A stretch of DNA of 6,001 nt from an uncultured Eubacteriales bacterium (GCA_902766325.1 CACXDF010000307.1:1-6001); one strand, 5' to 3'; counted from the first letter of the stretch, positions 1 to 5,830 are shown. Numbers and translations: made by a program. Notes: generated by a model from the sequence alone, not told the origin.

Positions 1-112
1 GATCGCCGGCAGCGGACAAAAACCGGCCGCGAACGCCGTTCTTTTGTCGACGGTGTTCTGCATGGTAACGATACCTTTGCTCTTGCTTTTACTACAATTT
101 ACGCCGCAATAA
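1..112 (+). CDS. AEC (auxin efflux carrier) family permease, C-terminal end only
   Basis: An open frame enters from the left edge at base 2 and ends at TAA 110-112, giving 37 residues. They read IAGSGQKPAANAVLLSTV, then FCMVTIPLLLLLLQFTPQ. A polar stretch followed by a V-L-L-S-T segment and a hydrophobic helix containing T-I-P-L is the usual last transmembrane helix of AEC permeases, where the corresponding motif is roughly LSTxxSxxTxP. Family members are inner-membrane carriers for organic acids, amino acids or auxin-like compounds. The substrate cannot be inferred from this fragment. The gene converges on the cation transporter gene, with a single base (113) between the two stop codons, so no terminator fits between them. 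The identification rests on a short tail and is therefore moderate; another polytopic transporter is possible. Confidence 0.6.
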   Translation, partial: IAGSGQKPAANAVLLSTVFCMVTIPLLLLLLQFTPQ

Positions 113-113
113 A

Positions 114-1280
114 TCAATTAAAAGGCCGATCGATCCGTATCGAAACGGTATACGAAGGCGCTACGTCTTTGATCTTTTCCATCACTTCGTCTTTGATCTC
201 TTCTTCCGTACTCTTGTCGATAAACGGCGCAAGCACGTCGAAAGATACTGTGGGATTCTCTTTATCCCCGCTTATGCGAAAATCGTGTATGGAATAGGAC
301 GGAAAACACTCTTTGATCCTTTTTAAAAACATTTTACGCAGTTTCATGCTTTCCGGATCGCGTACGACGGGATCGACGTGAATGGTAGCGTAACAGCGGA
401 ATTCTTTTTCCAATTTGTTTTCTATCTCGTCGACGCAGTCGTGCGACGTCAAAAGATCGGTATCCGCGGGCACTTCGACGTGAAGACTGACCATGACCCT
501 GCCGGGGCCGTAATCATGCACGATGACGTCGTGAACGCCGAGCACCATGGGAGAACCGGACACCGCTTTTTCGATGTTCTCTACGAACTCTTTTTTCGGC
601 GGTTTACCGACCAGTTCCGTAAAGATCCCGCCGAAAGACTTCAGTCCGGTAAAGATGATAAAGACGGCGACCGCGATACCGGCGCATCCGTCCAGAACGG
701 GCAAAGACCAATACATGGATACGAAAGCGCAAATAAAAACGACGAACGTACTGACCGCGTCCGCGATACTGTCCAGCGCCGTAGCCTTAAGCACGCTCGA
801 ATCCAGCTTTTTACTCCACACGTAGTTATACAAAAACATATATAACTTGACCGCCACCGAAACGCCGAGAATAACGAGCGTAACGTAAGTGATATTGACT
901 GCTTGCGGGGCAACGATTTTTTTTATTGCGGAAATAGCCAGCTCCACCCCGATCACCATAATAATCAAGGATACGAGCATCGCCGCGACGTATTCTACCC
1001 TTCCGTGTCCGTACGGATGCTCTTTATCCACCGGTTTATCGGCTATCTTAAAGCCGACCACGGTGACGACCGAACTTGCCGCGTCCGACAAATTATTAAT
1101 GCCGTCGGCGACGACCGAAACGGCGGACGAAATCACACCTACGGTTATCTTGCCCGCGCAGATAAGAATATTAAGGAATATCCCGACAAAACCTGTTAAA
1201 AAGCCGTACTTTTTACGTACGGCGCGATCGGAATAATCCTTGTGGTTTTTTATAAACAGTTTGCCTAATAAAGCGATCAT
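114..1280 (-). CDS. Cation diffusion facilitator transporter, manganese-like metal site, duplicated C-terminal domain
   Basis: This 388-residue membrane protein belongs to the CDF family, which exports divalent metals in exchange for protons. Six helices lie at about 28-50, 52-78, 98-117, 130-152, 168-190 and 192-212. The signature HPYGHGRVEY is at 88-97. Aligned by eye to E. coli YiiP, the transport site is N62-x3-D66 in helix 2 and D170-x3-D174 in helix 5. Zinc exporters have D-x3-D and H-x3-D there, so an all-oxygen N/D/D/D site fits Mn-type CDFs such as MntE. Residues 222-305 form the cytosolic dimerisation domain, with H250, H267, H280, H301 and D303 in the places of YiiP's regulatory zinc ligands. 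Residues 311-388 look like a second copy of that domain. The start codon overlaps the rsfS stop (ATGA, 1277-1280), which implies translational coupling, with AAGGAC at 1286-1291 as ribosome binding site. Family is secure; the Mn preference is inferred. Confidence 0.93.
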   Translation of the reverse strand: MIALLGKLFIKNHKDYSDRAVRKKYGFLTGFVGIFLNILICAGKITVGVISSAVSVVADGINNLSDAASSVVTVVGFKIADKPVDKEHPYGHGRVEYVAAMLVSLIIMVIGVELAISAIKKIVAPQAVNITYVTLVILGVSVAVKLYMFLYNYVWSKKLDSSVLKATALDSIADAVSTFVVFICAFVSMYWSLPVLDGCAGIAVAVFIIFTGLKSFGGIFTELVGKPPKKEFVENIEKAVSGSPMVLGVHDVIVHDYGPGRVMVSLHVEVPADTDLLTSHDCVDEIENKLEKEFRCYATIHVDPVVRDPESMKLRKMFLKRIKECFPSYSIHDFRISGDKENPTVSFDVLAPFIDKSTEEEIKDEVMEKIKDVAPSYTVSIRIDRPFN

Positions 1281-1609
1281 TGTTTGTCCTTATTTTTCCA
1301 GAACTTATCCAGAGAGTAATACTCTTTCTTGTCTATGGTAAATATATGCACGATGACCCCGCCGAAGTCCATTACGATCCAGCCGCTGGCGTGTTCTCCG
1401 TCTTTATGCAGGACCGGGATACCTTCTTTTTCGGCGCTCTCTTCCAAAAATTCGTTCAGCATCCTTACCTGCAGATTGTTCCTGACCGTAGCGATCAAAA
1501 AGTAATCGGCAAGAACCGTCTTATCCGCGACGTAGAGTTCTTCCAAAGAATCTATTTTCTTCTCTTTGATAAAACCGCTGAGTTTGTTTTTTAATTCTTC
1601 CGTTGTCAT
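1277..1609 (-). CDS. rsfS: Ribosome silencing factor RsfS (RsfA/DUF143 family)
   Basis: This 110-residue protein is of normal length for RsfS. The family binds protein uL14 of the 50S subunit and blocks joining with the 30S subunit, lowering translation when nutrients are scarce. Family hallmarks are visible: the ADYFLIAT strand at 34-41, NNLQVRML in the following helix, ASGWIVMDFGGVIVHIF at 74-90, and the closing EYYSLDKFW near 96-104. The start is supported by CGGAGG at 1615-1620, five bases upstream. The gene begins 15 bp after the nadD-yqeK stop and overlaps the transporter start by 4 bp, so the three form one operon. The order nadD, yqeK, rsfS is widely conserved in Bacillota and supports the assignment. 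Confidence 0.95.
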   Translation of the reverse strand: MTTEELKNKLSGFIKEKKIDSLEELYVADKTVLADYFLIATVRNNLQVRMLNEFLEESAEKEGIPVLHKDGEHASGWIVMDFGGVIVHIFTIDKKEYYSLDKFWKNKDKQ

Positions 1610-1624
1610 TTTTTCCTCCGAAGA

Positions 1625-2725
1625 TTACTTTATAATATTATAATATACCGCGCAAGCCTTCGTCAATAGGTCAAACGATCCCCCGCCGGCAAGCAAATGC
1701 TCGTAGCAACTTTTTACGCACGCCCTGAAACCCTTTTCAAAATCGCTTTCAATGATCTTGCGCAGTTCTTTCACACCGGGATAGTCGCGACCTTCTTCCA
1801 ATACGTCGGCGCAGAAGATCAGCTTTTCAAGCGCAGTCATATCCGGCTTGCCCGTCGTATGACAACGAATGGCGCTTATCACGTCGGCGTCGTCCACCCC
1901 GTATTGCGTACGGGCGACGTCCGCGCCGGTATATTGATGCGTCACAGGCGCCGGAACGCCTTCTATTTCCGTTTTTATATGCTTGGCGCAATCGTGTAAG
2001 AGAGCGCTCAAAAAAACCTTTTTATAGGGCAAATTCAGGCTTGTATTCAGTTTTAATGCATACAAAACGGTCCTGCATGCGTGCTCGAACGTTTTTTGCG
2101 GAATATTATCTCTCAATCGATCGACGATAGAAGCGTAACTCAGGTACAAACCGCTCTGTTTTATAATACGTTCTACGCCTTCGCAAACGTCTTTTTGCGG
2201 CAAACCCAATTCGGCTCTCGCCTTGATGACCGAGCTGGAAACCGACTTCCCTTCGACGCGCAAAACGGCGATATCGGCCGCATACTCTTTCCGCGCCCGT
2301 TCCACCGCCTCGTTCAGATCGGGGATGTCGGCTCTGCCGGCAACGAGAATTTTTATTTCGCGAGCGATAATTTCCGGATTCTTCCAACCGAAAAAGTGCG
2401 CCATGCTGTCTCCGCCGATCAAAAAAAAGTACTCGTCGGAAGGATACTTTCGTTTTAAAAGCGGAATGACTTCGTACGAATAATTCGTCGTATTCCTTTC
2501 TTTCTCGATGGGATCGACGATAACGTAACGTAAGTCTTTCGTTCCTTCCGTAACCATCTCGAAACGGGTCTCGAAAGGACTGGCCAAACTTTCTTTATGC
2601 GGCGGATAATAACTCGGATATATTACGACCCGATCCGCAGACACTTCTTTTTGCGCGCCCTCGACGATCGCCCGATGCTCGTTATGGAACGGATCGAAAG
2701 CGCCGCCGAAAAATATAGTCTTCAT
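1625..2725 (-). CDS. nadD: Fused NadD-YqeK: nicotinate-nucleotide adenylyltransferase plus HD-domain Ap4A hydrolase
   Basis: This is one 366-residue frame carrying two enzymes. Residues 1-195 are NadD, which makes deamido-NAD from nicotinate mononucleotide and ATP. The nucleotidyltransferase motif GGAFDPFHNEH is at 7-17 and the second ATP-binding motif SSSVIKAR at 163-170. Residues 200-366 are YqeK, an HD-superfamily hydrolase; characterised members split Ap4A symmetrically into two ADP. Metal-binding candidates are H215, H244-D245, H263, H288 and D307, in the usual H...HD...H...H...D order, with HTTGKPDMTALEKLIFCAD at 289-307. The frame stays open for 39 codons upstream, to an ATG at 2842. 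The start at 2725 is preferred because NadD proteins begin within a few residues of the first motif and because the longer version would overlap the divergent gene. No Shine-Dalgarno precedes this start; a -10 box lies 7 nt upstream instead. In Bacillus the two enzymes are separate adjacent genes. Confidence 0.95.
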   Translation of the reverse strand: MKTIFFGGAFDPFHNEHRAIVEGAQKEVSADRVVIYPSYYPPHKESLASPFETRFEMVTEGTKDLRYVIVDPIEKERNTTNYSYEVIPLLKRKYPSDEYFFLIGGDSMAHFFGWKNPEIIAREIKILVAGRADIPDLNEAVERARKEYAADIAVLRVEGKSVSSSVIKARAELGLPQKDVCEGVERIIKQSGLYLSYASIVDRLRDNIPQKTFEHACRTVLYALKLNTSLNLPYKKVFLSALLHDCAKHIKTEIEGVPAPVTHQYTGADVARTQYGVDDADVISAIRCHTTGKPDMTALEKLIFCADVLEEGRDYPGVKELRKIIESDFEKGFRACVKSCYEHLLAGGGSFDLLTKACAVYYNIIK

Positions 2726-2732
2726 ACTTAAT

Positions 2733-2761
2733 ATTATACTTCGTTTTTTAAGAACAAACAA
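2733..2761 (-). promoter_or_regulatory. Promoter of the nadD-yqeK / rsfS / CDF operon
   Basis: On the minus strand a perfect TATAAT (-10) occupies 2738-2733 and TTGTTT (-35, half matching the consensus) occupies 2761-2756, with a 17-base spacer. The predicted transcription start is about base 2726, next to the nadD ATG at 2725. The mRNA would therefore have almost no leader. The 83-bp gap to the divergent gene holds no other good minus-strand promoter. I see no convincing plus-strand promoter there for the membrane protein gene. Confidence 0.65.
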
Positions 2762-2808
2762 GCGTTTCCGTCCGTTTACATTTTTATCCGTCGGGGAAAA
2801 ATCAAAAC

Positions 2809-3576
2809 ATGAAAACATTCGATAAACTCTTCCTCGACGCATTCCTGCTCGGTTTTTCCACCCTTCTTTTTTATTTTATCGTAAAAAACATAGTCGCCGC
2901 CATGTTCATCGCCTATCTGTCGCTGATCGTTATGCGTTCGATCGTCATTTATTTTATCAATCGTCGCCGCGTCGTCTTCGGAAATATATCGGTAAAAGAG
3001 ATGGAAGACGTCTTTGCCGTTTGGGGAACGGAAAAACAAGCCGAATACCTGTTTCGGCTCTTTCCCGCGTACTACTCGCCGGAACGTATCGGAAACAAGA
3101 TCGTTTTCAGAAAGGATCGCGTAAAACATATGATCGTCTGCAATTATAAATTTCTACCGACAAGTTGCGACGACGTGGCAAAATTGTACCGGGAGTCGTC
3201 GGATGAAGAAACGAAAATATACGTTCTCGGCAAAGCCCCGCCGAAAAACGTCTTGATGCTTGCCAATACGCTCTCTTTGGACGTATCATTCCTCTCCTCG
3301 CGAAAGGTAAGAAAACGCCTTCTGAAAAGCAACGCCCTTCCCGCTCCTTTTCAAAAGAAAAAAAGCGCGAAGCCGAACGGAAAAGAGCTTCTTTCCGACA
3401 TACTGGATACGAGCCGGACGAAATACTATTTCCTCTCTTCTCTGTTTTTTCTGTTTTACGGCTTACTCGGTATTTACCGGATATGGTATTTTCTTCTCGC
3501 CGTCCTGACTTTCGTTATGGGATCGCTGTGCGTTATTACTCTCATTAACACGAAAAAGACGAAGACGAAAAAATAA
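2809..3576 (+). CDS. Membrane protein of unknown function, two helix pairs flanking a cytosolic domain
   Basis: I do not recognise this 255-residue protein. Two hydrophobic helices lie at about 10-27 and 30-50, followed by the positive NRRR at 51-54. A soluble region of about 150 residues follows, then two more helices at about 207-222 and 226-247, and a lysine-rich tail. The charges place the central domain and both ends in the cytosol. Within the domain, 105-172 has a strand-helix-strand-helix look: VKHMIVCNYKF, then DDVAKLYR, then KIYVLG, then VLMLANTLSLDVSFLS, then RKVRKRLL. This vaguely recalls the second half of Mrr-like nuclease folds, but no complete active site is evident. The linker at 173-195 is rich in K, P and A. 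The ATG is preceded only by a weak GGGG 12 bases upstream (2793-2796). The gene is divergent from nadD and convergent with tRNA-Pro. Codon use resembles its neighbours. Confidence 0.8.
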   Translation: MKTFDKLFLDAFLLGFSTLLFYFIVKNIVAAMFIAYLSLIVMRSIVIYFINRRRVVFGNISVKEMEDVFAVWGTEKQAEYLFRLFPAYYSPERIGNKIVFRKDRVKHMIVCNYKFLPTSCDDVAKLYRESSDEETKIYVLGKAPPKNVLMLANTLSLDVSFLSSRKVRKRLLKSNALPAPFQKKKSAKPNGKELLSDILDTSRTKYYFLSSLFFLFYGLLGIYRIWYFLLAVLTFVMGSLCVITLINTKKTKTKK

Positions 3577-3600
3577 AAAAGCAAGTCTATTCGACTTGCT
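3568..3600 (-). terminator. Intrinsic terminator of tRNA-Pro, overlapping the 3' end of the convergent gene
   Basis: A perfect 8-bp stem pairs AGCAAGTC (3580-3587) with GACTTGCT (3593-3600) around a 5-base loop. On the minus strand it is followed by a U-rich run, the complement of the A-rich 3568-3579. No T-run follows on the plus side, so it works only for minus-strand transcription and lies 5 bases beyond the tRNA 3' end. The U-tract coincides with the final lysine codons and stop codon of the plus-strand membrane protein gene. Confidence 0.85.
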
Positions 3601-3605
3601 CTCGA

Positions 3606-3682
3606 TGGTCTGGGTAAGAAGATTTGAACTTCCGGCCTCTTGAACCCCATTCAAGCGCGCTACCAAACTGCGCCATACCCAG
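3606..3682 (-). tRNA. trnP: tRNA-Pro (anticodon GGG)
   Basis: This is a 77-base tRNA including an encoded CCA (complement of 3606-3608). The acceptor stem pairs CTGGGTA with TACCCAG over 7 bp, with discriminator A. The D stem is GCGC/GCGC. The anticodon stem CTTGA/TCAAG encloses loop ATGGGGT, giving anticodon GGG, which reads CCC and CCU. The T stem GGAAG/CTTCT has one G-U pair and loop TTCAAAT. The gene has its own promoter and terminator. The loop carries A32 and U38, which could pair, and G37 next to the three anticodon Gs. Confidence 0.97.
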
Positions 3683-3694
3683 ATAACGGAATAC

Positions 3695-3723
3695 ATTTTA
3701 TATCTAATAATCCGTTTTGTCAA
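3695..3723 (-). promoter_or_regulatory. Promoter of tRNA-Pro
   Basis: On the minus strand a perfect TTGACA (3723-3718) and TAAAAT (3700-3695) are separated by 17 bases. The expected start at about 3688 lies some six bases before the mature tRNA 5' end. The promoter follows directly after the rho terminator, so the tRNA is an independent unit. Confidence 0.85.
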
Positions 3724-3744
3724 TTGTTTTAACTACATAAGCAT

Positions 3745-3780
3745 AAAAAAACGGTCGGCAAAAAAGTTTTTCGCCGACCG
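3745..3780 (-). terminator. Intrinsic terminator of rho
   Basis: An 8-bp GC-rich stem pairs 3752-3759 (CGGTCGGC) with 3773-3780 (GCCGACCG). A few A-T pairs can extend it into the A/T-rich loop. On the minus strand it is followed by seven Ts (complement of 3745-3751). It begins 26 bases after the rho stop codon. Confidence 0.9.
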
Positions 3781-3806
3781 ATCCGTATGCGTATATCGCG
3801 GGATGA

Positions 3807-5513
3807 CTACTTGATATCGAATCCTCTCTTCTGGAGCGCCATCACCTGCAAATTGACCTGTTCCAGGAACTCCTTGTTGGTCTTCGTTTTGACGATCATA
3901 TTCAAGAGGTTTTCGGTCGCGTCCGCGCTGTCTCCTTGTCCGAGCAACTTTCTCATCGCCCACACGCCCTGCAATTCGGACTGGTCGAGCAAGAGTTCTT
4001 CCATTCTGGTACTGCTCTTATACAGGTCGATAGCCGGGAATATCCTCTTTTCGCTCAATCTGCGATCGAGGTGGATCTCCATGTTGCCCGTTCCTTTGAA
4101 TTCTTCGTAAATAACGTCGTCCATACGACTGCCCGTATCCACGAGAGCGGTCGCGATGATGGTCAGACTTCCGCCGAACTCAATGTTACGCGCCGCGCCG
4201 AAAAACCGTTTCGGACTATGTAACGCCCCGGGATCGACACCGCCGGAAAGCGTTCTTCCGGTAGGAGCGATAGTTAGGTTGTACGCTCTTGCAAGTCGGG
4301 TCAAACTGTCCATAAGGATAACGACGTCTTCTCCGAGTTCTACCAGTCTCTTAGCTCTTTCCAAGACCATTTCGGCCGCTTTGGTGTGATGCTCCGGCAT
4401 TTCGTCGAAAGTGGAAAAAACGACTTCGCCGTTGATACAGCGCTTCATGTCGGTCACTTCTTCCGGACGTTCGTCGATCAAAAGCACGATCAGATGCACG
4501 TCGGGATAGTTGGTGGAAATGCTTCTCGCTACCTTCTTTAAGAAGGTCGTCTTACCTGCTTTCGGGGGAGAAACGATCATGGCTCTCTGTCCTTTACCGA
4601 TAGGCGCGATCATGTCGATGCAACGGATGGCAAAGTCGTTCATTGCGTTGGGTATCTCGAGACGAAATCTTTCGTTCGGATAAATAGGCGTAAGACTGTC
4701 GAAGTTCTTGCGCTTCAAAGCGCTTTCGGGCGCGCGATTATTGACGGAAAGGATATTACAGACGCGGGGACGATTCTCGCTGCTCTTTTGCGCTTCGGCT
4801 TTGATCCAGTCGCCCTTTCTGAGCCCGCACGCCTTGATCTTCTGCGCCGCGATATAGGCGTCTCCGTCGCCCGCTTCATAGTTATGCGCGCGAAGAAAAC
4901 CGTATCCGTCCGGCAGTATTTCCAGAACGCCTTCTTTCAGTTCCAACGTTTCCGGATCGACCTTTTCTTCCTGGACTTCGTCGATCGGTTTTTTATAATA
5001 CTGTTTTTGCGGTCTGTCAGACGTTCTTTCCTGCGTCGGTTGCGGTACGTCCGGCTTTGCATAAGGCGCCGGATTTCTCTTAAACTTATTTACTTGCGGT
5101 TGCGCCGACTTTTCTTCCGAATAAGAAGGAGCCGTTTCGTTATCGAAAGCGGAAAAAGACGGCTTGGGTTCTTCTGCGAAAAAGGTATCGCATTTTCCCA
5201 GATCGGATAACGCGTCCATGCTGTACTCCTCTTCTTTCTTACGCAGTTCTTTCAGATCTTGCGCAGAATCGCCGAACGTCAGCGTTCCCGTCGATTTTTG
5301 CGGACGGCCGGGCTTCTTTTTTTGGCCGTCTTTCGACATATTTCTGTTGATCTCGTCGATCGTGTTCTGTTCGGTCACCTTCACTATTTCCTGTACGAGA
5401 TCCTCTTTTTTCAAAACCGTAGGACTCTTTACGCCCACTTGAACGGCGAGTTCTCTCAGCTCATGCAACTTCATTTTGGCAAGAGCCTGTTCCGAGTAGT
5501 GGAAATAATCCAT
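3807..5513 (-). CDS. rho: Transcription termination factor Rho with long N-terminal extension
   Basis: This 568-residue hexameric RNA helicase ends transcription by tracking along nascent RNA. Residues 5-48 form the small Rho_N helical domain. Residues 55-190 are a charged linker, rich in K, E, P and Q and probably disordered. Residues 194-258 form the cold-shock-like primary RNA-binding domain, with DGYGFLR at 202-208. The ATPase core starts near 270. Walker A is PPKAGKTT (316-323). The catalytic glutamate lies in LLIDERPEE (344-352). Walker B is VVILMDSLTRLARAYN (397-412). The Q-loop region is around 416-430, with GGVDPGALHSPKRFFGAARN at 424-443, and the FKGTGNMEIHLDRRL segment (472-486) and the arginine-finger region near R503 follow. 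All catalytic parts look intact. E. coli Rho has 419 residues; most of the extra length is the linker. The start is fixed by AGGAGG at 5521-5526, seven bases upstream. It is flanked by its own promoter and terminator, so is monocistronic. Many bacterial rho genes are autoregulated. Confidence 0.98.
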   Translation of the reverse strand: MDYFHYSEQALAKMKLHELRELAVQVGVKSPTVLKKEDLVQEIVKVTEQNTIDEINRNMSKDGQKKKPGRPQKSTGTLTFGDSAQDLKELRKKEEEYSMDALSDLGKCDTFFAEEPKPSFSAFDNETAPSYSEEKSAQPQVNKFKRNPAPYAKPDVPQPTQERTSDRPQKQYYKKPIDEVQEEKVDPETLELKEGVLEILPDGYGFLRAHNYEAGDGDAYIAAQKIKACGLRKGDWIKAEAQKSSENRPRVCNILSVNNRAPESALKRKNFDSLTPIYPNERFRLEIPNAMNDFAIRCIDMIAPIGKGQRAMIVSPPKAGKTTFLKKVARSISTNYPDVHLIVLLIDERPEEVTDMKRCINGEVVFSTFDEMPEHHTKAAEMVLERAKRLVELGEDVVILMDSLTRLARAYNLTIAPTGRTLSGGVDPGALHSPKRFFGAARNIEFGGSLTIIATALVDTGSRMDDVIYEEFKGTGNMEIHLDRRLSEKRIFPAIDLYKSSTRMEELLLDQSELQGVWAMRKLLGQGDSADATENLLNMIVKTKTNKEFLEQVNLQVMALQKRGFDIK

Positions 5514-5624
5514 TAAAATTCCTCCTGAATAGATAAAAAATGCTACGTTATAAAAGATGCAGTTGATTCAATGATTATTCGATGATGAAATAAAATGCAA
5601 ATTTTATAAAAATCCGTTCGCTCT
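5514..5624 (-). promoter_or_regulatory. AT-rich 5' leader of rho with strong ribosome binding site
   Basis: The predicted transcript has a leader of about 110 nt. It contains AGGAGG (complement of 5521-5526) seven bases before the rho ATG. I see no strong hairpin or intrinsic attenuator. Three related 13-base segments beginning GCAT followed by T-rich sequence occur at 5531-5543, 5548-5560 and 5586-5598 on the complement. Rho mRNA leaders are control points in other bacteria, but nothing here proves that. Confidence 0.55.
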
Positions 5625-5630
5625 GCTAAT

Positions 5631-5659
5631 ATAATATAAACTATTATTTCGTTTGTCAA
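5631..5659 (-). promoter_or_regulatory. Promoter of rho
   Basis: On the minus strand a perfect TTGACA (5659-5654) is followed by a 17-base spacer and TATTAT (5636-5631, five of six consensus bases). Transcription should begin near 5624. It is a strong housekeeping-type promoter in an AT-rich divergent region shared with tRNA-Gly. Confidence 0.85.
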
Positions 5660-5717
5660 TAGTTTTTATTCAATTGCTATCTCAAAATATATCTTCAAGT
5701 ATAATTCTTCATTTCGC

Positions 5718-5746
5718 TTGCTTTTTTTTATCGAAAATGATATTCT
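5718..5746 (+). promoter_or_regulatory. Probable promoter of tRNA-Gly
   Basis: TTGCTT (5718-5723) and TATTCT (5741-5746) are separated by 17 bases. They put the start at about 5753, a few bases before the mature tRNA at 5757. Both boxes deviate from consensus. A perfect TATAAT at 5700-5705 is an alternative -10, but it lacks a well-placed -35. Confidence 0.55.
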
Positions 5747-5756
5747 TATGCGGTAA

Positions 5757-5830
5757 GCAGGTGTAGTTCATCGGTAGAATGCGAGCTTCCCAAGCTTGAG
5801 AGGAGGGTTCGATTCCCTTCACCTGCTCCA
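5757..5830 (+). tRNA. trnG: tRNA-Gly (anticodon CCC)
   Basis: This is a 74-base tRNA with an encoded CCA at 5828-5830. The acceptor stem pairs GCAGGTG with CACCTGC over 7 bp, and the discriminator is T, as is usual for bacterial tRNA-Gly. The anticodon stem CGAGC/GCTTG (one G-U pair) encloses TTCCCAA, giving anticodon CCC, which reads GGG. The T arm is GAGGG, TTCGATT, CCCTT. It is transcribed divergently from rho and ends in its own terminator. Confidence 0.97.

Noticed and set aside
378..1236. Several plus-strand open frames of 90-155 codons opposite the CDF gene.
   Set aside because: They are antisense shadows of a clear transporter gene, with arginine- or histidine-rich unnatural compositions and no ribosome binding sites.
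2726..2842. Longer NadD-YqeK start at 2842 adding 39 residues.
   Set aside because: The extra residues are not NadD-like, would overlap the divergent gene at 2809, and cross the predicted promoter. The ATG at 2725 gives the expected N-terminus right before GGAFDPFH.
3463..3723. Minus-strand 86-codon frame spanning tRNA-Pro.
   Set aside because: It is translated tRNA and terminator sequence plus the antisense of the membrane protein, not a gene.
4788..5516. Plus-strand open frames opposite the rho N-terminal region, one very rich in R and F.
   Set aside because: Composition is the reverse complement of the K/E-rich Rho linker; no start signals and no recognisable domain.
5527..5756. Possible riboswitch, small RNA or short gene in the 230-bp gap between rho and tRNA-Gly.
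   Set aside because: The gap is accounted for by the rho leader and promoter and the tRNA-Gly promoter. I see no stable hairpin, no terminator and no plausible small ORF with a ribosome binding site.
5757..5830. tRNA-Gly as an integration site for a mobile element starting at 5831.
   Set aside because: The sequence after the tRNA is its own terminator, followed by an ordinary gene with normal signals. No integrase and no repeat of the tRNA 3' end are in the window.
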